DNA of 64,000 nucleotides, taken from an uncultured Clostridium sp. (lineage in GTDB: Bacteria > Bacillota_I > Bacilli_A > RF39 > UBA660). Shown piece by piece: positions 1 through 8,707 of this stretch. The stretch is taken from NCBI GenBank assembly GCA_902493795.1, contig CABUQZ010000007.1, positions 1 to 64,000 of the forward strand, written 5' to 3'. The translations under genes and the position numbers were made by a program. Within the stretch, counting starts at the first letter, position 1. Each line of letters opens with the position of its first letter. The notes under the pieces were generated by a model. That model was not told the DNA's origin. It searched no databases and worked only from the letters and a program-made list of their open reading frames with translations.

Positions 1-366
1 AAAAGAATACTTATTGCAGATGATAATAAGTTAAATATAAAAGTTGCTAAAAGAGCATTTAATGGGTTTAACTTTGTAATTGATGAAGCATCTGATGGGG
101 CTAGCGCAGTAGCAAAAGTGAAAGAAAATAAGTATGATTTGATACTTATGGATATAATGATGCCTAATATGAATGGGGAAGCAGCATTAAAAGAGTTAAA
201 GAAAGACCCTAACTTTAATATTCCAGTAATAGCTTTAACAGCAGACGCTGTAGCAGGAGCAGAAGAACACTATAAAAGTGTAGGGTTTGATTCATATCTT
301 GCTAAACCATTTAATAGGGAACAAATAAAAGAAAAATTAGATAATATATTTGGAAATATCAAATAG
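1..366 (+). CDS. Receiver (REC) domain protein, 5' end outside window
   Basis: The frame is open from base 1, giving 121 residues of one complete receiver domain. The acidic pair is D7/D8, the phospho-acceptor is D51 (LILMDIMMP), the switch Thr is T80 (ALTAD) and the conserved Lys is K102 (AKPF). The protein stops right after the REC domain. The LTAD..AGAEEHY...G style is typical of receiver domains at the C-terminus of hybrid histidine kinases, so that is the likely parent; a stand-alone receiver is possible. An internal GTG at 118 is not a credible start because it would remove half the domain. An intrinsic terminator follows at once. Confidence 0.85.
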   Translation, partial: KRILIADDNKLNIKVAKRAFNGFNFVIDEASDGASAVAKVKENKYDLILMDIMMPNMNGEAALKELKKDPNFNIPVIALTADAVAGAEEHYKSVGFDSYLAKPFNREQIKEKLDNIFGNIK

Positions 367-391
367 CAAATTGTAAAATTTGCTTTTTTTC
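365..391 (+). terminator. Intrinsic terminator after receiver-domain gene
   Basis: AGCAAATT and AATTTGCT form an 8-bp stem followed by a T run. It begins inside the stop codon. Confidence 0.8.
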
Positions 392-428
392 TTTATTTAT
401 GTTAGATTATTAAAAGCGCGGAGGAAGT

Positions 429-887
429 ATGAAAAAAGTGTTTAACTTATTGTTACTATGTGCAATTGTTTTTTTATTTACTGGTTGTGAATCGAAAGAA
501 GAAAAACTATATTGCACAGGAGATCAATTAATCGCTGTAAATGTTTGTCATGAAGTAAAGAAAATTGAAAATGATGAAGAAATTTCAGACGCTTATTTAT
601 GTAGTGATAAAAAATATGGTACAGGTGAATATCAATTTTATATCAAAGATGGAAAAGTAACTTTAAAAGAATTAACTGAAACGTATGGAAAAGAATATTC
701 AAGAGAAGCATATAAAAAATCAATAGAATCATATTATAAGGATTACAATTGTGAATTTAACTACGATGGAAAAAATTATACTGTAACATGTAAAAATATG
801 GATTATTCAAAATTGTATAGTAAATATAATACGAAAGAAAAGTTAAAAGGCTTAATGGAAGATAAATTTGGGTTAACTTGCACTTAA
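429..887 (+). CDS. Putative lipoprotein, unknown function
   Basis: 152 residues. The N-terminus is a lipoprotein signal: KK, a hydrophobic run, then the lipobox FTGC with the lipidated Cys at position 20. The mature part is charged and carries five further Cys, suggesting disulfides outside the membrane. GGAGG lies just before the ATG. It is a single-gene unit between two terminators. I recognise no domain; being secreted and membrane-anchored is well supported, the function is not. Confidence 0.75.
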   Translation: MKKVFNLLLLCAIVFLFTGCESKEEKLYCTGDQLIAVNVCHEVKKIENDEEISDAYLCSDKKYGTGEYQFYIKDGKVTLKELTETYGKEYSREAYKKSIESYYKDYNCEFNYDGKNYTVTCKNMDYSKLYSKYNTKEKLKGLMEDKFGLTCT

Positions 888-902
888 TATGTATATAATA
901 TA

Positions 903-930
903 AATGGCAATAAATGTTGCCATTTTTTTT
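903..930 (+). terminator. Intrinsic terminator
   Basis: AATGGCAA / TTGCCATT stem with a run of T, 15 bases after the lipoprotein stop. Confidence 0.85.
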
Positions 931-1002
931 AAACATTACTATTATGTGTTCACAAATTAAGTTTTATTTGATAAAATATTGATGTTGAAAAGAGGTATAA
1001 GT

Positions 1003-2184
1003 ATGAAAATAATGTCAATAAACGCAGGAAGTAGTTCTTTAAAATTCTCTTTATTTGATATGAGTAATGAACAAGTACTAATTTCTGGAAATTTTGAACG
1101 TATCGGTATAGCAGGAGGTACATACACTTTAAAATATAAAGGTGAAAAAATCAAAGTTGAACAAGAACTAGATTCTCATGCTACTGCTGTAAAAATCTTA
1201 TTAGAAAAATTAATTGAATTACAAGTAATTTCTAATCTTGAAGAAATCGAAGGAGTAGGTCATAGAGTAGTTCATGGTGGAGATAAATACACTGAATCTG
1301 TTATGGTTACTGATGAAGTTATTGATGACATAATTAAATTTAGTGATTACGCACCACTTCATAATCCAGCTCATGCAGTTTGTATTAAAGCTTTCAAAGA
1401 AGTTTTACCAAAAACTCCAATGGTTGTAGTATTTGATACTGCATATCATCAAACAATTGAAAAATCTAGATTTTTATATCCAGTTCCATATGAATGGTAT
1501 GAGAAATATCATGTAAGAAAATATGGAGCTCATGGAACAAGTCATAGATATATTGCCCAAACTTTAAAAAATAAATTAGGAAAAGAAGATTTGGACATTA
1601 TTTCATGTCACCTAGGAAATGGTGGAAGTATCACAGCCATTAAAGATGAATTGTGTGTTGATACATCAATGGGATTTACTCCTCATGCTGGAATAATGAT
1701 GGGAACAAGAAGTGGAGATATCGATGTTTCTCTAGTACCTTATATTATGGAAAAAGAAGGAAAAAGTGCTGGAGAAGTCATGAATGATTTAAACAAAAAA
1801 TCAGGTTTCCTAGGTGTATCTGGTGTTAGTAGTGACTCTCGTGATATAGAAGATGGAGTTAAAGAAGGAAATGAAAGATGTATTCTTGCAGAAGAAATGT
1901 ATGTAAACTCAGTTGTTAAATACATCGCTCAATATTATGTATTACTAGGACACACTGATGCTATTGTATTTACTGCAGGAATCGGAGAAAATAGCCCTGA
2001 AACTCGTAAGATGATAATTGATAAACTAGCTTGTTTAGGAATTAAATTAGATGAAGAAGCAAATAATGTAAGAGGAAAATTTGCAAAAATTAGTAGTGAA
2101 GACTCTAAAGTAGACGTATATGTAATACCAACAGATGAAGAACTAATGATTGCAAGAGATACACTAAATATAATAAATAGATAG
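1003..2184 (+). CDS. ackA: Acetate kinase
   Basis: Interconverts acetyl phosphate plus ADP with acetate plus ATP in the cytoplasm; in a fermenter with pyruvate:ferredoxin oxidoreductase (nifJ at 48 kb) it yields ATP from acetyl-CoA. Family signatures are all present: NAGSSSLKF at the N-terminus, GHRVVHGGDKY, the HGTSHRY catalytic segment, HLGNGGS, GTRSGD and the C-terminal FTAGIGENS. The length, 393 residues, is normal. I chose the ATG at 1003 because AGAGG lies 7 bases upstream; an earlier in-frame TTG/ATG at 979-982 would add residues not found in the family. No phosphotransacetylase gene is adjacent. Confidence 0.96.
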   Translation: MKIMSINAGSSSLKFSLFDMSNEQVLISGNFERIGIAGGTYTLKYKGEKIKVEQELDSHATAVKILLEKLIELQVISNLEEIEGVGHRVVHGGDKYTESVMVTDEVIDDIIKFSDYAPLHNPAHAVCIKAFKEVLPKTPMVVVFDTAYHQTIEKSRFLYPVPYEWYEKYHVRKYGAHGTSHRYIAQTLKNKLGKEDLDIISCHLGNGGSITAIKDELCVDTSMGFTPHAGIMMGTRSGDIDVSLVPYIMEKEGKSAGEVMNDLNKKSGFLGVSGVSSDSRDIEDGVKEGNERCILAEEMYVNSVVKYIAQYYVLLGHTDAIVFTAGIGENSPETRKMIIDKLACLGIKLDEEANNVRGKFAKISSEDSKVDVYVIPTDEELMIARDTLNIINR

Positions 2185-2193
2185 GAAGTTGAA

Positions 2194-3147
2194 ATGCTTA
2201 ATCAAATTTACGAAGAAATAAAGAAATATGACTCTATTGTTATAGCAAGACATATTGGGGTTGACCCAGATGCATTAGGTAGCCAGTTTGCACTTAAAAC
2301 TGCAATTAACTTAACATTTCCAGAAAAAACTGTATATGCTGTTGGAACAAAGAGTGCAAGATATAATTATTTTCCTAAGCTAGATAAGTATGAATCTACT
2401 AATAATGATAATGTTTTGTTAATCGTTGTTGATACTCCAGACAAAAAAAGAGTAGATGTATCAAATTTAGAAACATTTAAAAATGTCTGTAAAATAGATC
2501 ATCATCCATTTATTGACAAATTTGGAGAGTATGAATATATTGATAAAGATGCATCAAGCGCATCAGAACTAGTGTATAGATTTATTGATACTAATAATAT
2601 GATAATTGATGAAGAAGTAGCTAAATATTTATATTATGGTATTGTATCTGATACTAATAGATTTTTATTTAATACAACATCGGAAACTTTAAGAATGGTT
2701 CAACAATTAGTTGAAAAATATAAATTAAATATAGAAGAGTTATATAGCAATTTATACGCAAGACCATTAAGTGAAATAAGATTTCAAGGTTATATTTCAG
2801 AACATTTTAAGGTAACTCAAAATGGCCTAGCCTATGTAATAATTACAAATGATATTCTAAATCAGTATGGGGTAGACCCAAGTTCTGCTGGAAATATGGT
2901 AAATAACTATAACAATATTGATGAAGTAATTGTATGGACAACGATTTCTGAAGACGTTAAAAACAATCAATATAAATTTAATATTAGATCTCGTGGACCA
3001 GCAATAAACCATGCAGCAGAAATGTTTAATGGTGGAGGTCACGCCTTAGCAAGTGGGGCAAGAGTTAAAACATTAGATGAAGCCCAACAATTATTAAATG
3101 AACTAGATAATATATGTAAATATTATCAAGAGAAAGAAGGAAACTAA
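2194..3147 (+). CDS. nrnA: NrnA-like DHH/DHHA1 phosphoesterase (nanoRNase / pAp phosphatase)
   Basis: 317 residues, the usual NrnA length. The DHH domain carries DPDALGS (metal-binding motif I), a VVDTPD segment and IDHHPF, the DHH signature; the C-terminal DHHA1 domain ends in FNGGGHALASGA, the substrate-binding glycine motif. The family degrades 2-5-nt RNA fragments and often dephosphorylates pAp. It starts 9 bases after ackA with an overlapping GGAAG site and runs into ysxC with 1 base between them, so the three genes form an operon. A second, GdpP-like DHH protein lies at 51.6 kb; the intact GGGH here separates the two. Confidence 0.88.
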   Translation: MLNQIYEEIKKYDSIVIARHIGVDPDALGSQFALKTAINLTFPEKTVYAVGTKSARYNYFPKLDKYESTNNDNVLLIVVDTPDKKRVDVSNLETFKNVCKIDHHPFIDKFGEYEYIDKDASSASELVYRFIDTNNMIIDEEVAKYLYYGIVSDTNRFLFNTTSETLRMVQQLVEKYKLNIEELYSNLYARPLSEIRFQGYISEHFKVTQNGLAYVIITNDILNQYGVDPSSAGNMVNNYNNIDEVIVWTTISEDVKNNQYKFNIRSRGPAINHAAEMFNGGGHALASGARVKTLDEAQQLLNELDNICKYYQEKEGN

Positions 3148-3148
3148 T

Positions 3149-3736
3149 ATGAAAGTTGACAACGTTAACTTATACATAAGTGCAGTAAGAAGAAGCCAGT
3201 ATCCAGATGATAATCTTCCAGAATTTATTATGATTGGAAGAAGTAATGTTGGAAAAAGTAGTTTCCTTAATGCAGTAGTAAATAGAAAAAATTTGGCAAG
3301 AATATCTTCTAAGCCAGGTAAAACTAGTACGATAAATTTCTTTAACGTAGAAGACAGTTTTTACCTTGTTGATGTTCCTGGATATGGATATGCAGATACA
3401 TCTAAAGAAGAAATAAGAAAATTTGGTCTCATGGTAGAAGAATATCTTGAAAAAAGAAAAGAATTAAAAAGAGTATTCTTACTTATTGATTCAAGACACA
3501 AGCCAACAAGCGATGATAAGTTAATGTATGACTTTCTAAAATATTATCAAATTCCAGTAACAATTGTTGCTACTAAAATAGATAAAGTAAGCTCTAAAGA
3601 TAAACAAAAAAGCGTTAATACAATAAAAGAGACACTTGATATGGTAGTAGGAGATAATATAGTTACCTTCTCAAGTGTAACAAAAGCTGGAAGAGAAGAA
3701 ATTCTAAAAATAATTGAAGAAATAATAGATAAATAA
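3149..3736 (+). CDS. ysxC: Ribosome biogenesis GTP-binding protein YsxC/EngB
   Basis: 195-residue TRAFAC GTPase needed for late 50S assembly. G1 is GRSNVGKSSF, the switch I region has SSKPGKTSTINFF, G3 is DVPGYGYA, G4 is TKIDK and G5 is FSSVT. GRSNVGKSS followed by PGYGYA is diagnostic of EngB. It is the last gene of the ackA-nrnA-ysxC unit and is closed by a terminator that starts in its stop codon. A second ribosome-assembly GTPase, der, lies 1.4 kb downstream. Confidence 0.95.
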   Translation: MKVDNVNLYISAVRRSQYPDDNLPEFIMIGRSNVGKSSFLNAVVNRKNLARISSKPGKTSTINFFNVEDSFYLVDVPGYGYADTSKEEIRKFGLMVEEYLEKRKELKRVFLLIDSRHKPTSDDKLMYDFLKYYQIPVTIVATKIDKVSSKDKQKSVNTIKETLDMVVGDNIVTFSSVTKAGREEILKIIEEIIDK

Positions 3737-3757
3737 GCACATTAGTGCTTTTTATTT
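3736..3757 (+). terminator. Intrinsic terminator of the ackA-nrnA-ysxC unit
   Basis: AGCAC / GTGCT stem with a four-base loop and T-rich tail. A near copy (AGCACT..AGTGCT) ends the next gene at 4.5 kb. Confidence 0.75.
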
Positions 3758-3849
3758 TACATTAAAATTAAAAAAATACTTTTTTTACTTTACTCTATAA
3801 AAAACAAATATTATAATTAACTTATAAAATAGTAGAGAAGAGGATAGAT

Positions 3850-4518
3850 ATGGAAAAAACCAATAAAAAGGCACAAGATTATTTAATTGCTTCTGTTATA
3901 GTAGTTGCTGCTGCTATTGCTTTTATGGGAGGATACGTATTATCATCAGATGTATCAAAAAGCTTTGATAAAATAAAAAACAATAAAAATAGCACAACAG
4001 AAGAAGAATTATCAGGATTATCTATAGCTGGAACAACTTTAAGTGGAAAAACTTTAGGATTCGGAGATGATTATGTAGTTGGAAAAGATGAAGAAAAAGA
4101 TTACAATCTTATATTAGGAACATATGTAGGAGTTAATGATTCTTATTTAAATCTTTCTTATGGAGGTTCAAAAAAAGAAGTTAAAATAACTAAGTATCTA
4201 TATACAAATGAAGAATTAAGTGATTACGACTTAGTATTTGATAAAGAAGTTGTTGATATTCATATGACTTCATTTGATTTAAGCCCATCACTTAACACAA
4301 TATTCTTTTTACTAGATGATGGTACAGTAGAATATATGTTAGTTGAAGATGCAATTGAAACAAATGACTTCAAAATATATGGAACTTTAAAAATTAAGAA
4401 TATTGCTAAATTCTATGAAGGAAATGTTTGTTCAAAAGAAAATAACAAATGTGAAAAAACATGTTTTGCACAAACTGTAGAAGGAAAAATATACGACTTA
4501 GCAGAATATATTGGATAA
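3850..4518 (+). CDS. Single-pass membrane protein with extracytoplasmic domain, unknown
   Basis: 222 residues: short basic N-terminus, one membrane helix at about 12-31, a Ser/Asn-rich linker to about 60, then a charged globular domain outside the cell. Three Cys lie close together near the C-terminus (VCSKENNKCEKTC), probably disulfide-bonded. AGAGG precedes the ATG, and a TATAAT at 3812-3817 with a weak TTTACT -35 may drive it. Terminators on both sides make it a single-gene unit. No family recognised. Confidence 0.7.
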   Translation: MEKTNKKAQDYLIASVIVVAAAIAFMGGYVLSSDVSKSFDKIKNNKNSTTEEELSGLSIAGTTLSGKTLGFGDDYVVGKDEEKDYNLILGTYVGVNDSYLNLSYGGSKKEVKITKYLYTNEELSDYDLVFDKEVVDIHMTSFDLSPSLNTIFFLLDDGTVEYMLVEDAIETNDFKIYGTLKIKNIAKFYEGNVCSKENNKCEKTCFAQTVEGKIYDLAEYIG

Positions 4519-4520
4519 TT

Positions 4521-4545
4521 AAAGCACTTAATAGTGCTTTTTACT
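4521..4545 (+). terminator. Intrinsic terminator
   Basis: AAGCACT / AGTGCTT stem with a TTTTTA tail, directly after the stop codon of the membrane protein. Confidence 0.8.
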
Positions 4546-4688
4546 TTGTTTACATTTTTACTTTTTAATAATTATTGCAATTTATATATCTATCTTTTAA
4601 AATACAATTAGAAAAATATAATAAATAAACATTAATAATTTTTTATTTCAATTTTCCGTAAATTTCATAATATAAAATGGGTGGTAAA

Positions 4689-5096
4689 TTGAATTTTGAA
4701 ATAATTGATTCTAATAACTTTAAAGTAAAAATTAACTCATCAAATAAAATATTAAATGAGTTATCAAAAGAAGATAAGATAAAAAGAATAATGTTAGACT
4801 TAAAGAAAAAATATTCTTTTAATATATATGGATTATATGAAGTTGATATATATAACGTAAATAATTTTGTAACAATTTTTATTTTTAAAAGAAAAGATGA
4901 AGATGATTACTTATACAAAACTATAGAATTAAAGATTAATGAGCATAAATATGTACCCAAAATATCAGTAGATGATTTTGCGTTGTTGAAAAAATATAAT
5001 AAAAACACAGGAGAAAACAACAAAATACTAAGTGATATAGTAAAAAAAGATGATATCTATAAACTATGTGAGCATTACACGATTGAACCTTTTTAA
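4689..5096 (+). CDS. Small cytoplasmic protein, unknown
   Basis: 135 residues from the TTG at 4689, preceded by GGTGGTAAA, the same geometry as the GGTGAT-N4-start sites of cca and der here. The ATG at 4677 overlaps that ribosome site and is unlikely. The product begins MNFEIIDSNNFKVKI, is rich in Lys, Ile and Asn, alternates strands and helices, and lacks signal or membrane segments. The opening loosely recalls the MecA adaptor but too little else matches. It precedes der, which has its own promoter within the 3' end of this gene. Confidence 0.55.
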   Translation: MNFEIIDSNNFKVKINSSNKILNELSKEDKIKRIMLDLKKKYSFNIYGLYEVDIYNVNNFVTIFIFKRKDEDDYLYKTIELKINEHKYVPKISVDDFALLKKYNKNTGENNKILSDIVKKDDIYKLCEHYTIEPF

Positions 5097-5125
5097 TTTA
5101 CTTTATAATAAATTTATGATATAAT
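5097..5125 (+). promoter_or_regulatory. SigA-type promoter of der
   Basis: TTTACT (-35), 17-base spacer, TATAAT (-10) at 5120-5125. The -35 lies just behind the upstream stop; the predicted leader is under 20 bases. Confidence 0.6.
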
Positions 5126-5149
5126 TTAGCAATGTTGTGGGGTGATAAC

Positions 5150-6454
5150 ATGAAAATACCAACAGTAGCACTAGTAGGAAGACCAAATGTAGGAAAAAGT
5201 ACAATTTTTAATAAATTAGTCGGTGAAAAAATATCTATTATTGAGGATACTCCAGGAGTAACAAGAGATAGAATTTATAGTGAAGCAACATATAAAGATT
5301 ACAAGTTTAATGTTATAGATACAGGTGGAATAGATGCTTCATTTGATAAGTTTAACGATGTAATAAGAATGCAAGCAGAAATTGCTATAGATGAATCAGA
5401 CTTAGTTCTTTTTGTTGTAGATGGAAAAGAAGGATTAACATCTAACGATTTATTAGTTAGAGATATGTTAAGAAATAGTGGAAAAAACGTTATTGTAGTA
5501 ATTAATAAAATAGATAATAAGAAAACTGAAGAAAATATTTATGATTTTTATGAGTTAGGATTTGATTCATATATTCCAGTTAGTGGTGAACATGGAATTG
5601 GATTTTACGAATTAAGAGATGAAATTGTTAAAAACTTTGAAAAGAAAGAGTATTATGCTGAAGATAAAAGATTAAAGTTTTCTGTTATCGGAAGACCAAA
5701 TGTAGGAAAAAGTAGTCTTATAAATGCTATGTTAAATGAAGAAAGAGTAATAGTAAGCGATGTAGCAGGAACAACAAGAGATGCTATTGATACAGTAATG
5801 AGATATAACGATGAAGAGTTTGTTGTGATCGATACAGCTGGTATGCGAAAAAAAGGAAAGGTCTATGAAAACATCGAAAAATATAGCTTACTTAGAAGTA
5901 TGAAAGCAATAGATAGATCTGATATTTGCTTACTTGTTATAAATGCTGAAGAAGGAATTATAGAACATGATAAACATATTGCAGGTTATGTTCTTGAAAA
6001 GGGTAAAGGACTTATAATAGTTGTTAACAAATGGGATACAGTAGAAAATAATGATATAAAAGAATATTTAAAGAAAGTAAGAAATGAATTTCAATTCTTA
6101 TCATATGTTCCAGTTGTATTTGTAAGTGCCTTAACTAAAAAAAGAATTCATACAATTATGCCAGAAGTATTAAAAGTAAGTGAAAACATAAAAAGGGAAA
6201 TACCTACAAATGTTTTAAATGACGTAATAAATGAAGCTTATACATTAAATATACCACCATCATATAAGGGAAAACGATTAAAAATTTATTTCACTAATCA
6301 ATCAGGAACTAAACCACCAAAATTTACTTTCCATGTAAATAATAAAGGTTTAGTACATTTCTCATACGAAAGATACTTAGAAAACAAATTAAGAGAAAAC
6401 TTTGAACTAGAAGGAACACCAATAATCATTCAGTTTAAGAACAGGAGTGAATAA
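5150..6454 (+). CDS. der: Tandem GTPase Der (EngA), 50S ribosome assembly
   Basis: 434 residues with two successive GTPase domains and a C-terminal KH-like domain, the diagnostic Der arrangement. Domain 1 has GRPNVGKST, DTPGVTRD, DTGGID and NKID; domain 2 has GRPNVGKSS, DVAGTTRD, DTAGMRKKGK and NKWD. The C-terminal region with PPSYKGKRLKIYF and QSGTKPPKF matches the KH-like domain. The start is the ATG at 5150 behind GGGGTGATAAC; the in-frame ATG at 5132 lies upstream of that site. The next small gene begins 1 base after the stop and is probably co-transcribed. Confidence 0.96.
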   Translation: MKIPTVALVGRPNVGKSTIFNKLVGEKISIIEDTPGVTRDRIYSEATYKDYKFNVIDTGGIDASFDKFNDVIRMQAEIAIDESDLVLFVVDGKEGLTSNDLLVRDMLRNSGKNVIVVINKIDNKKTEENIYDFYELGFDSYIPVSGEHGIGFYELRDEIVKNFEKKEYYAEDKRLKFSVIGRPNVGKSSLINAMLNEERVIVSDVAGTTRDAIDTVMRYNDEEFVVIDTAGMRKKGKVYENIEKYSLLRSMKAIDRSDICLLVINAEEGIIEHDKHIAGYVLEKGKGLIIVVNKWDTVENNDIKEYLKKVRNEFQFLSYVPVVFVSALTKKRIHTIMPEVLKVSENIKREIPTNVLNDVINEAYTLNIPPSYKGKRLKIYFTNQSGTKPPKFTFHVNNKGLVHFSYERYLENKLRENFELEGTPIIIQFKNRSE

Positions 6455-6455
6455 A

Positions 6456-6650
6456 ATGATATTTAATACTGATTTAAATGCTCAAAGAAACAATACTTAC
6501 ATCTCATCAATAAAGAATTTAGAAAAAGCTAAAGAAATACTTGAACAAAAATTTGCTAAAAAAGAAATAAGCAATGAATATTATATTCAAAAATGTAGAG
6601 AAATAGATAATCAGATAAACAAATGTAAAACAAATATTGGACAAGAATAA
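6456..6650 (+). CDS. Small SHOCT-like helical protein
   Basis: 64 residues from the ATG at 6456, with AGGAGTG overlapping the end of der; the GTG at 6447 lies inside that site. The protein is almost entirely helical. Its centre (KAKEILEQKFAKKEISNEYY) has the helix-turn-[IL]-[ST]-x-E-x-[YF]-helix pattern of SHOCT motifs. The same pattern is repeated about fifteen times in the protein encoded just downstream, linking the two. Function unknown; it is coupled to der but more likely belongs with the ESX-like cluster that follows its terminator. Confidence 0.6.
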   Translation: MIFNTDLNAQRNNTYISSIKNLEKAKEILEQKFAKKEISNEYYIQKCREIDNQINKCKTNIGQE

Positions 6651-6673
6651 AACATCATTATGATGTTTTTTTA
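6650..6673 (+). terminator. Intrinsic terminator
   Basis: AACATCA / TGATGTT stem with a 3-base loop and a T run, directly after the small protein's stop codon. Confidence 0.8.
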
Positions 6674-6675
6674 CT

Positions 6676-6704
6676 TTGCTATTTTATAGATATAAAGGTA
6701 TAAT
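6676..6704 (+). promoter_or_regulatory. SigA-type promoter of the repeat protein
   Basis: TTGCTA, 17-base spacer, TATAAT at 6699-6704, then a short leader with GGAGG before the ATG at 6740. Confidence 0.6.
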
Positions 6705-6739
6705 TATCTTAGTAATAGTAGATCACTAGGAGGAATTAT

Positions 6740-8572
6740 ATGTCTAAAATAAAAGTAAATTATCAAAATGCTCAGACAACAGTTAATAGTGTAAAAACAT
6801 CAAATGATAACCTTAATGCTTTCTTTTCAAGCACTAGTGGTGATACTAAAAATATTAGTGATTTGATAAGCGGATTAAATATTACTTACTTTGATGGTAT
6901 GCACGATTATGTTGATAAAATGGTTACAAAAACTTCGGATTATTTAAAAGGAGCACAATATTATATTGATGGAATATCAGGAATGAATACTGATAAGCCT
7001 GGTGATTATGATGGTCCTACCTATGGTGGTAATTCAGATACTACGGCAACAGGAACTCAAGGTGATGGTGGGGCAGGAACTGTAGATACAGATGGTAAAA
7101 AAACTGAAATGCAAAGTGGAACTATGACTGGGGATTCACGAGATAGTGCTGTAAAGTCTTTACTTCAAGCTCAATTTGAAAATGGTAAAATGACTCAATC
7201 TACATATGATAGTGCTGTTGCAGCCGTAAATAATATTAATGGACAACTAGCAAATGGTAAGATGGGAGAAGATACATACGCAAGTGCAATTGCTACCATA
7301 AACAATATTACGAATCAACTAGCAAATGGTAAGATGGGAGAAGATACATACGCAAGTGCAATTGCTACCATAAACAACATTACAAATCAACTAGCAAATG
7401 GTAAGATGGGAGAAGACACATATGCAAGTGCAATTGCTACCATAAACAATATTACAAATCAACTAGCAAATGGTAAAATGGGAGAAGACACATATGCAAG
7501 TGTTATTGATACAATAAACAATATTACAAATCAATTAGCAAGTGGTAAAATGAGTGAAGAAACATACGGAAGTGTCATATCGCTAATAAATGACGTTACA
7601 AATCAACTCGCTAGTGGAAAAATGACTGAAGAAGCATACAAGAATGTTGTTTCATTGATAAATGAGATTACTTCACTTTTAGAAGAAGGAAAACTTACAG
7701 AAGAAGCTTATAAAAAAGTAGTAAAATTAGTAACAGATATTACTAAATTATTAGAAGCAGAAAAAATATCATTAGAAACTTATGAAAAAGTTGTTAACTT
7801 GGTAAGAAATCTATCTACATTATTAAAAGAAGGAAAAATATCATTAGAAACTTATGAAAAAGTTGTAGATTTACTTAATAACGTTACAGGGCTATTGTCT
7901 AATGGTACAATAGGTGAAATAACTTATGAAAAATTAATTTCAAGTATTAATAATGTCACAGAATTATTAAAAGCAGGATTAATTGATGAAGCAACATACA
8001 ATAGGACAATAGATATGATAAATTCTATGACGCAATTATTGCAAGAAGGAAAAATTGATGAAGCTACTTACGGAAAAATAATGGAATCTTTAAACAATGT
8101 CTCAAATGCTTTTGTAGATAAAAAAATATCTGTAGAATACTATAATAAATACCTAGATACACTTATAGAGTCAAATCAAGAATTCCTTGATGAAACTTGT
8201 ACTAAAGAAGAATTCGCTAGGAAAATGGACACTCAAAATAAAATTTATAGTCTTTTGGGTAATGAAGAGATACCTGAACAATTTACAAAAAATAATGTTT
8301 CTATAATGGATTTATCAGAAAAATTAGCTAACGAGAACAAGATAGGAAAAGAATTATCAACAAAAATAAATGAAACTTTAGGAAATGCTTCAACAGCATT
8401 ATTAAATGAAACTTTAACTGCAGAAGGATTTGGAACAATACAGGTCGAATTATATAATGGATTAACAAAAGGTGAATCATTTGATAATTTGAGAAGTTAT
8501 ATGGATTCCTTAGATAAATTATTTAAAACGGAAGGAAATAATAAATATGAAGTTGGTGAAACAAGCGAATAA
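6740..8572 (+). CDS. ESX-like N-terminal region fused to a 24-residue repeat array
   Basis: 610 residues with no signal peptide. Residues 1-85 are a helical hairpin of WXG100 size without a clear W-x-G. Residues 90-135 are a Gly/Thr/Asp-rich linker. From about 145 to 475 run roughly fifteen units of 24 residues of the form LLxxGK[ML][TSG]EExYxxxxxxINxxTN, each resembling a SHOCT-type helical hairpin. Four consecutive units (169-264) are nearly identical in protein and DNA; later units diverge progressively. The C-terminal 135 residues are helical and acidic. It stands at the head of a WXG100-like cluster, so a secreted or secretion-associated role is inferred, not shown. GGAGG precedes the ATG. 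Confidence 0.75.
   Translation: MSKIKVNYQNAQTTVNSVKTSNDNLNAFFSSTSGDTKNISDLISGLNITYFDGMHDYVDKMVTKTSDYLKGAQYYIDGISGMNTDKPGDYDGPTYGGNSDTTATGTQGDGGAGTVDTDGKKTEMQSGTMTGDSRDSAVKSLLQAQFENGKMTQSTYDSAVAAVNNINGQLANGKMGEDTYASAIATINNITNQLANGKMGEDTYASAIATINNITNQLANGKMGEDTYASAIATINNITNQLANGKMGEDTYASVIDTINNITNQLASGKMSEETYGSVISLINDVTNQLASGKMTEEAYKNVVSLINEITSLLEEGKLTEEAYKKVVKLVTDITKLLEAEKISLETYEKVVNLVRNLSTLLKEGKISLETYEKVVDLLNNVTGLLSNGTIGEITYEKLISSINNVTELLKAGLIDEATYNRTIDMINSMTQLLQEGKIDEATYGKIMESLNNVSNAFVDKKISVEYYNKYLDTLIESNQEFLDETCTKEEFARKMDTQNKIYSLLGNEEIPEQFTKNNVSIMDLSEKLANENKIGKELSTKINETLGNASTALLNETLTAEGFGTIQVELYNGLTKGESFDNLRSYMDSLDKLFKTEGNNKYEVGETSE
7244..7531 (+). repeat. Four near-identical 72-bp tandem repeats
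   Basis: Units begin at 7244, 7316, 7388 and 7460, each starting CAACTAGCAAATGG and differing by only a few bases. Each encodes 24 residues in frame. Diverged units in the same register continue to about 8165. High DNA identity of the first four suggests recent expansion or gene conversion. Confidence 0.95.
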
Positions 8573-8652
8573 TTATCAACATAGTAGTTATCACCACTTG
8601 TTGTCAATAGACAATAAAATCCGATAATTATTGTAAAGCGTTGTTAAGTTTG

Positions 8653-8682
8653 TTGACAATAAATGAATGTAAATAATATAAT
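8653..8682 (+). promoter_or_regulatory. Strong SigA promoter of the ESX-like gene pair
   Basis: TTGACA, 18-base spacer, TATAAT at 8677-8682, followed by AGGAGG and the ATG at 8708. Confidence 0.8.
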
Positions 8683-8707
8683 TAAATTAAAGTAATAGGA
8701 GGATTAT

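Noticed and set aside
4689..5096. MecA-type adaptor assignment
   Set aside because: Only the first residues resemble MecA; the acidic linker and ClpC-binding C-terminal domain are absent.
7244..7531. Tandem repeats considered as a CRISPR array
   Set aside because: Units are contiguous 72-bp in-frame coding repeats without unique spacers, and no cas genes are near.
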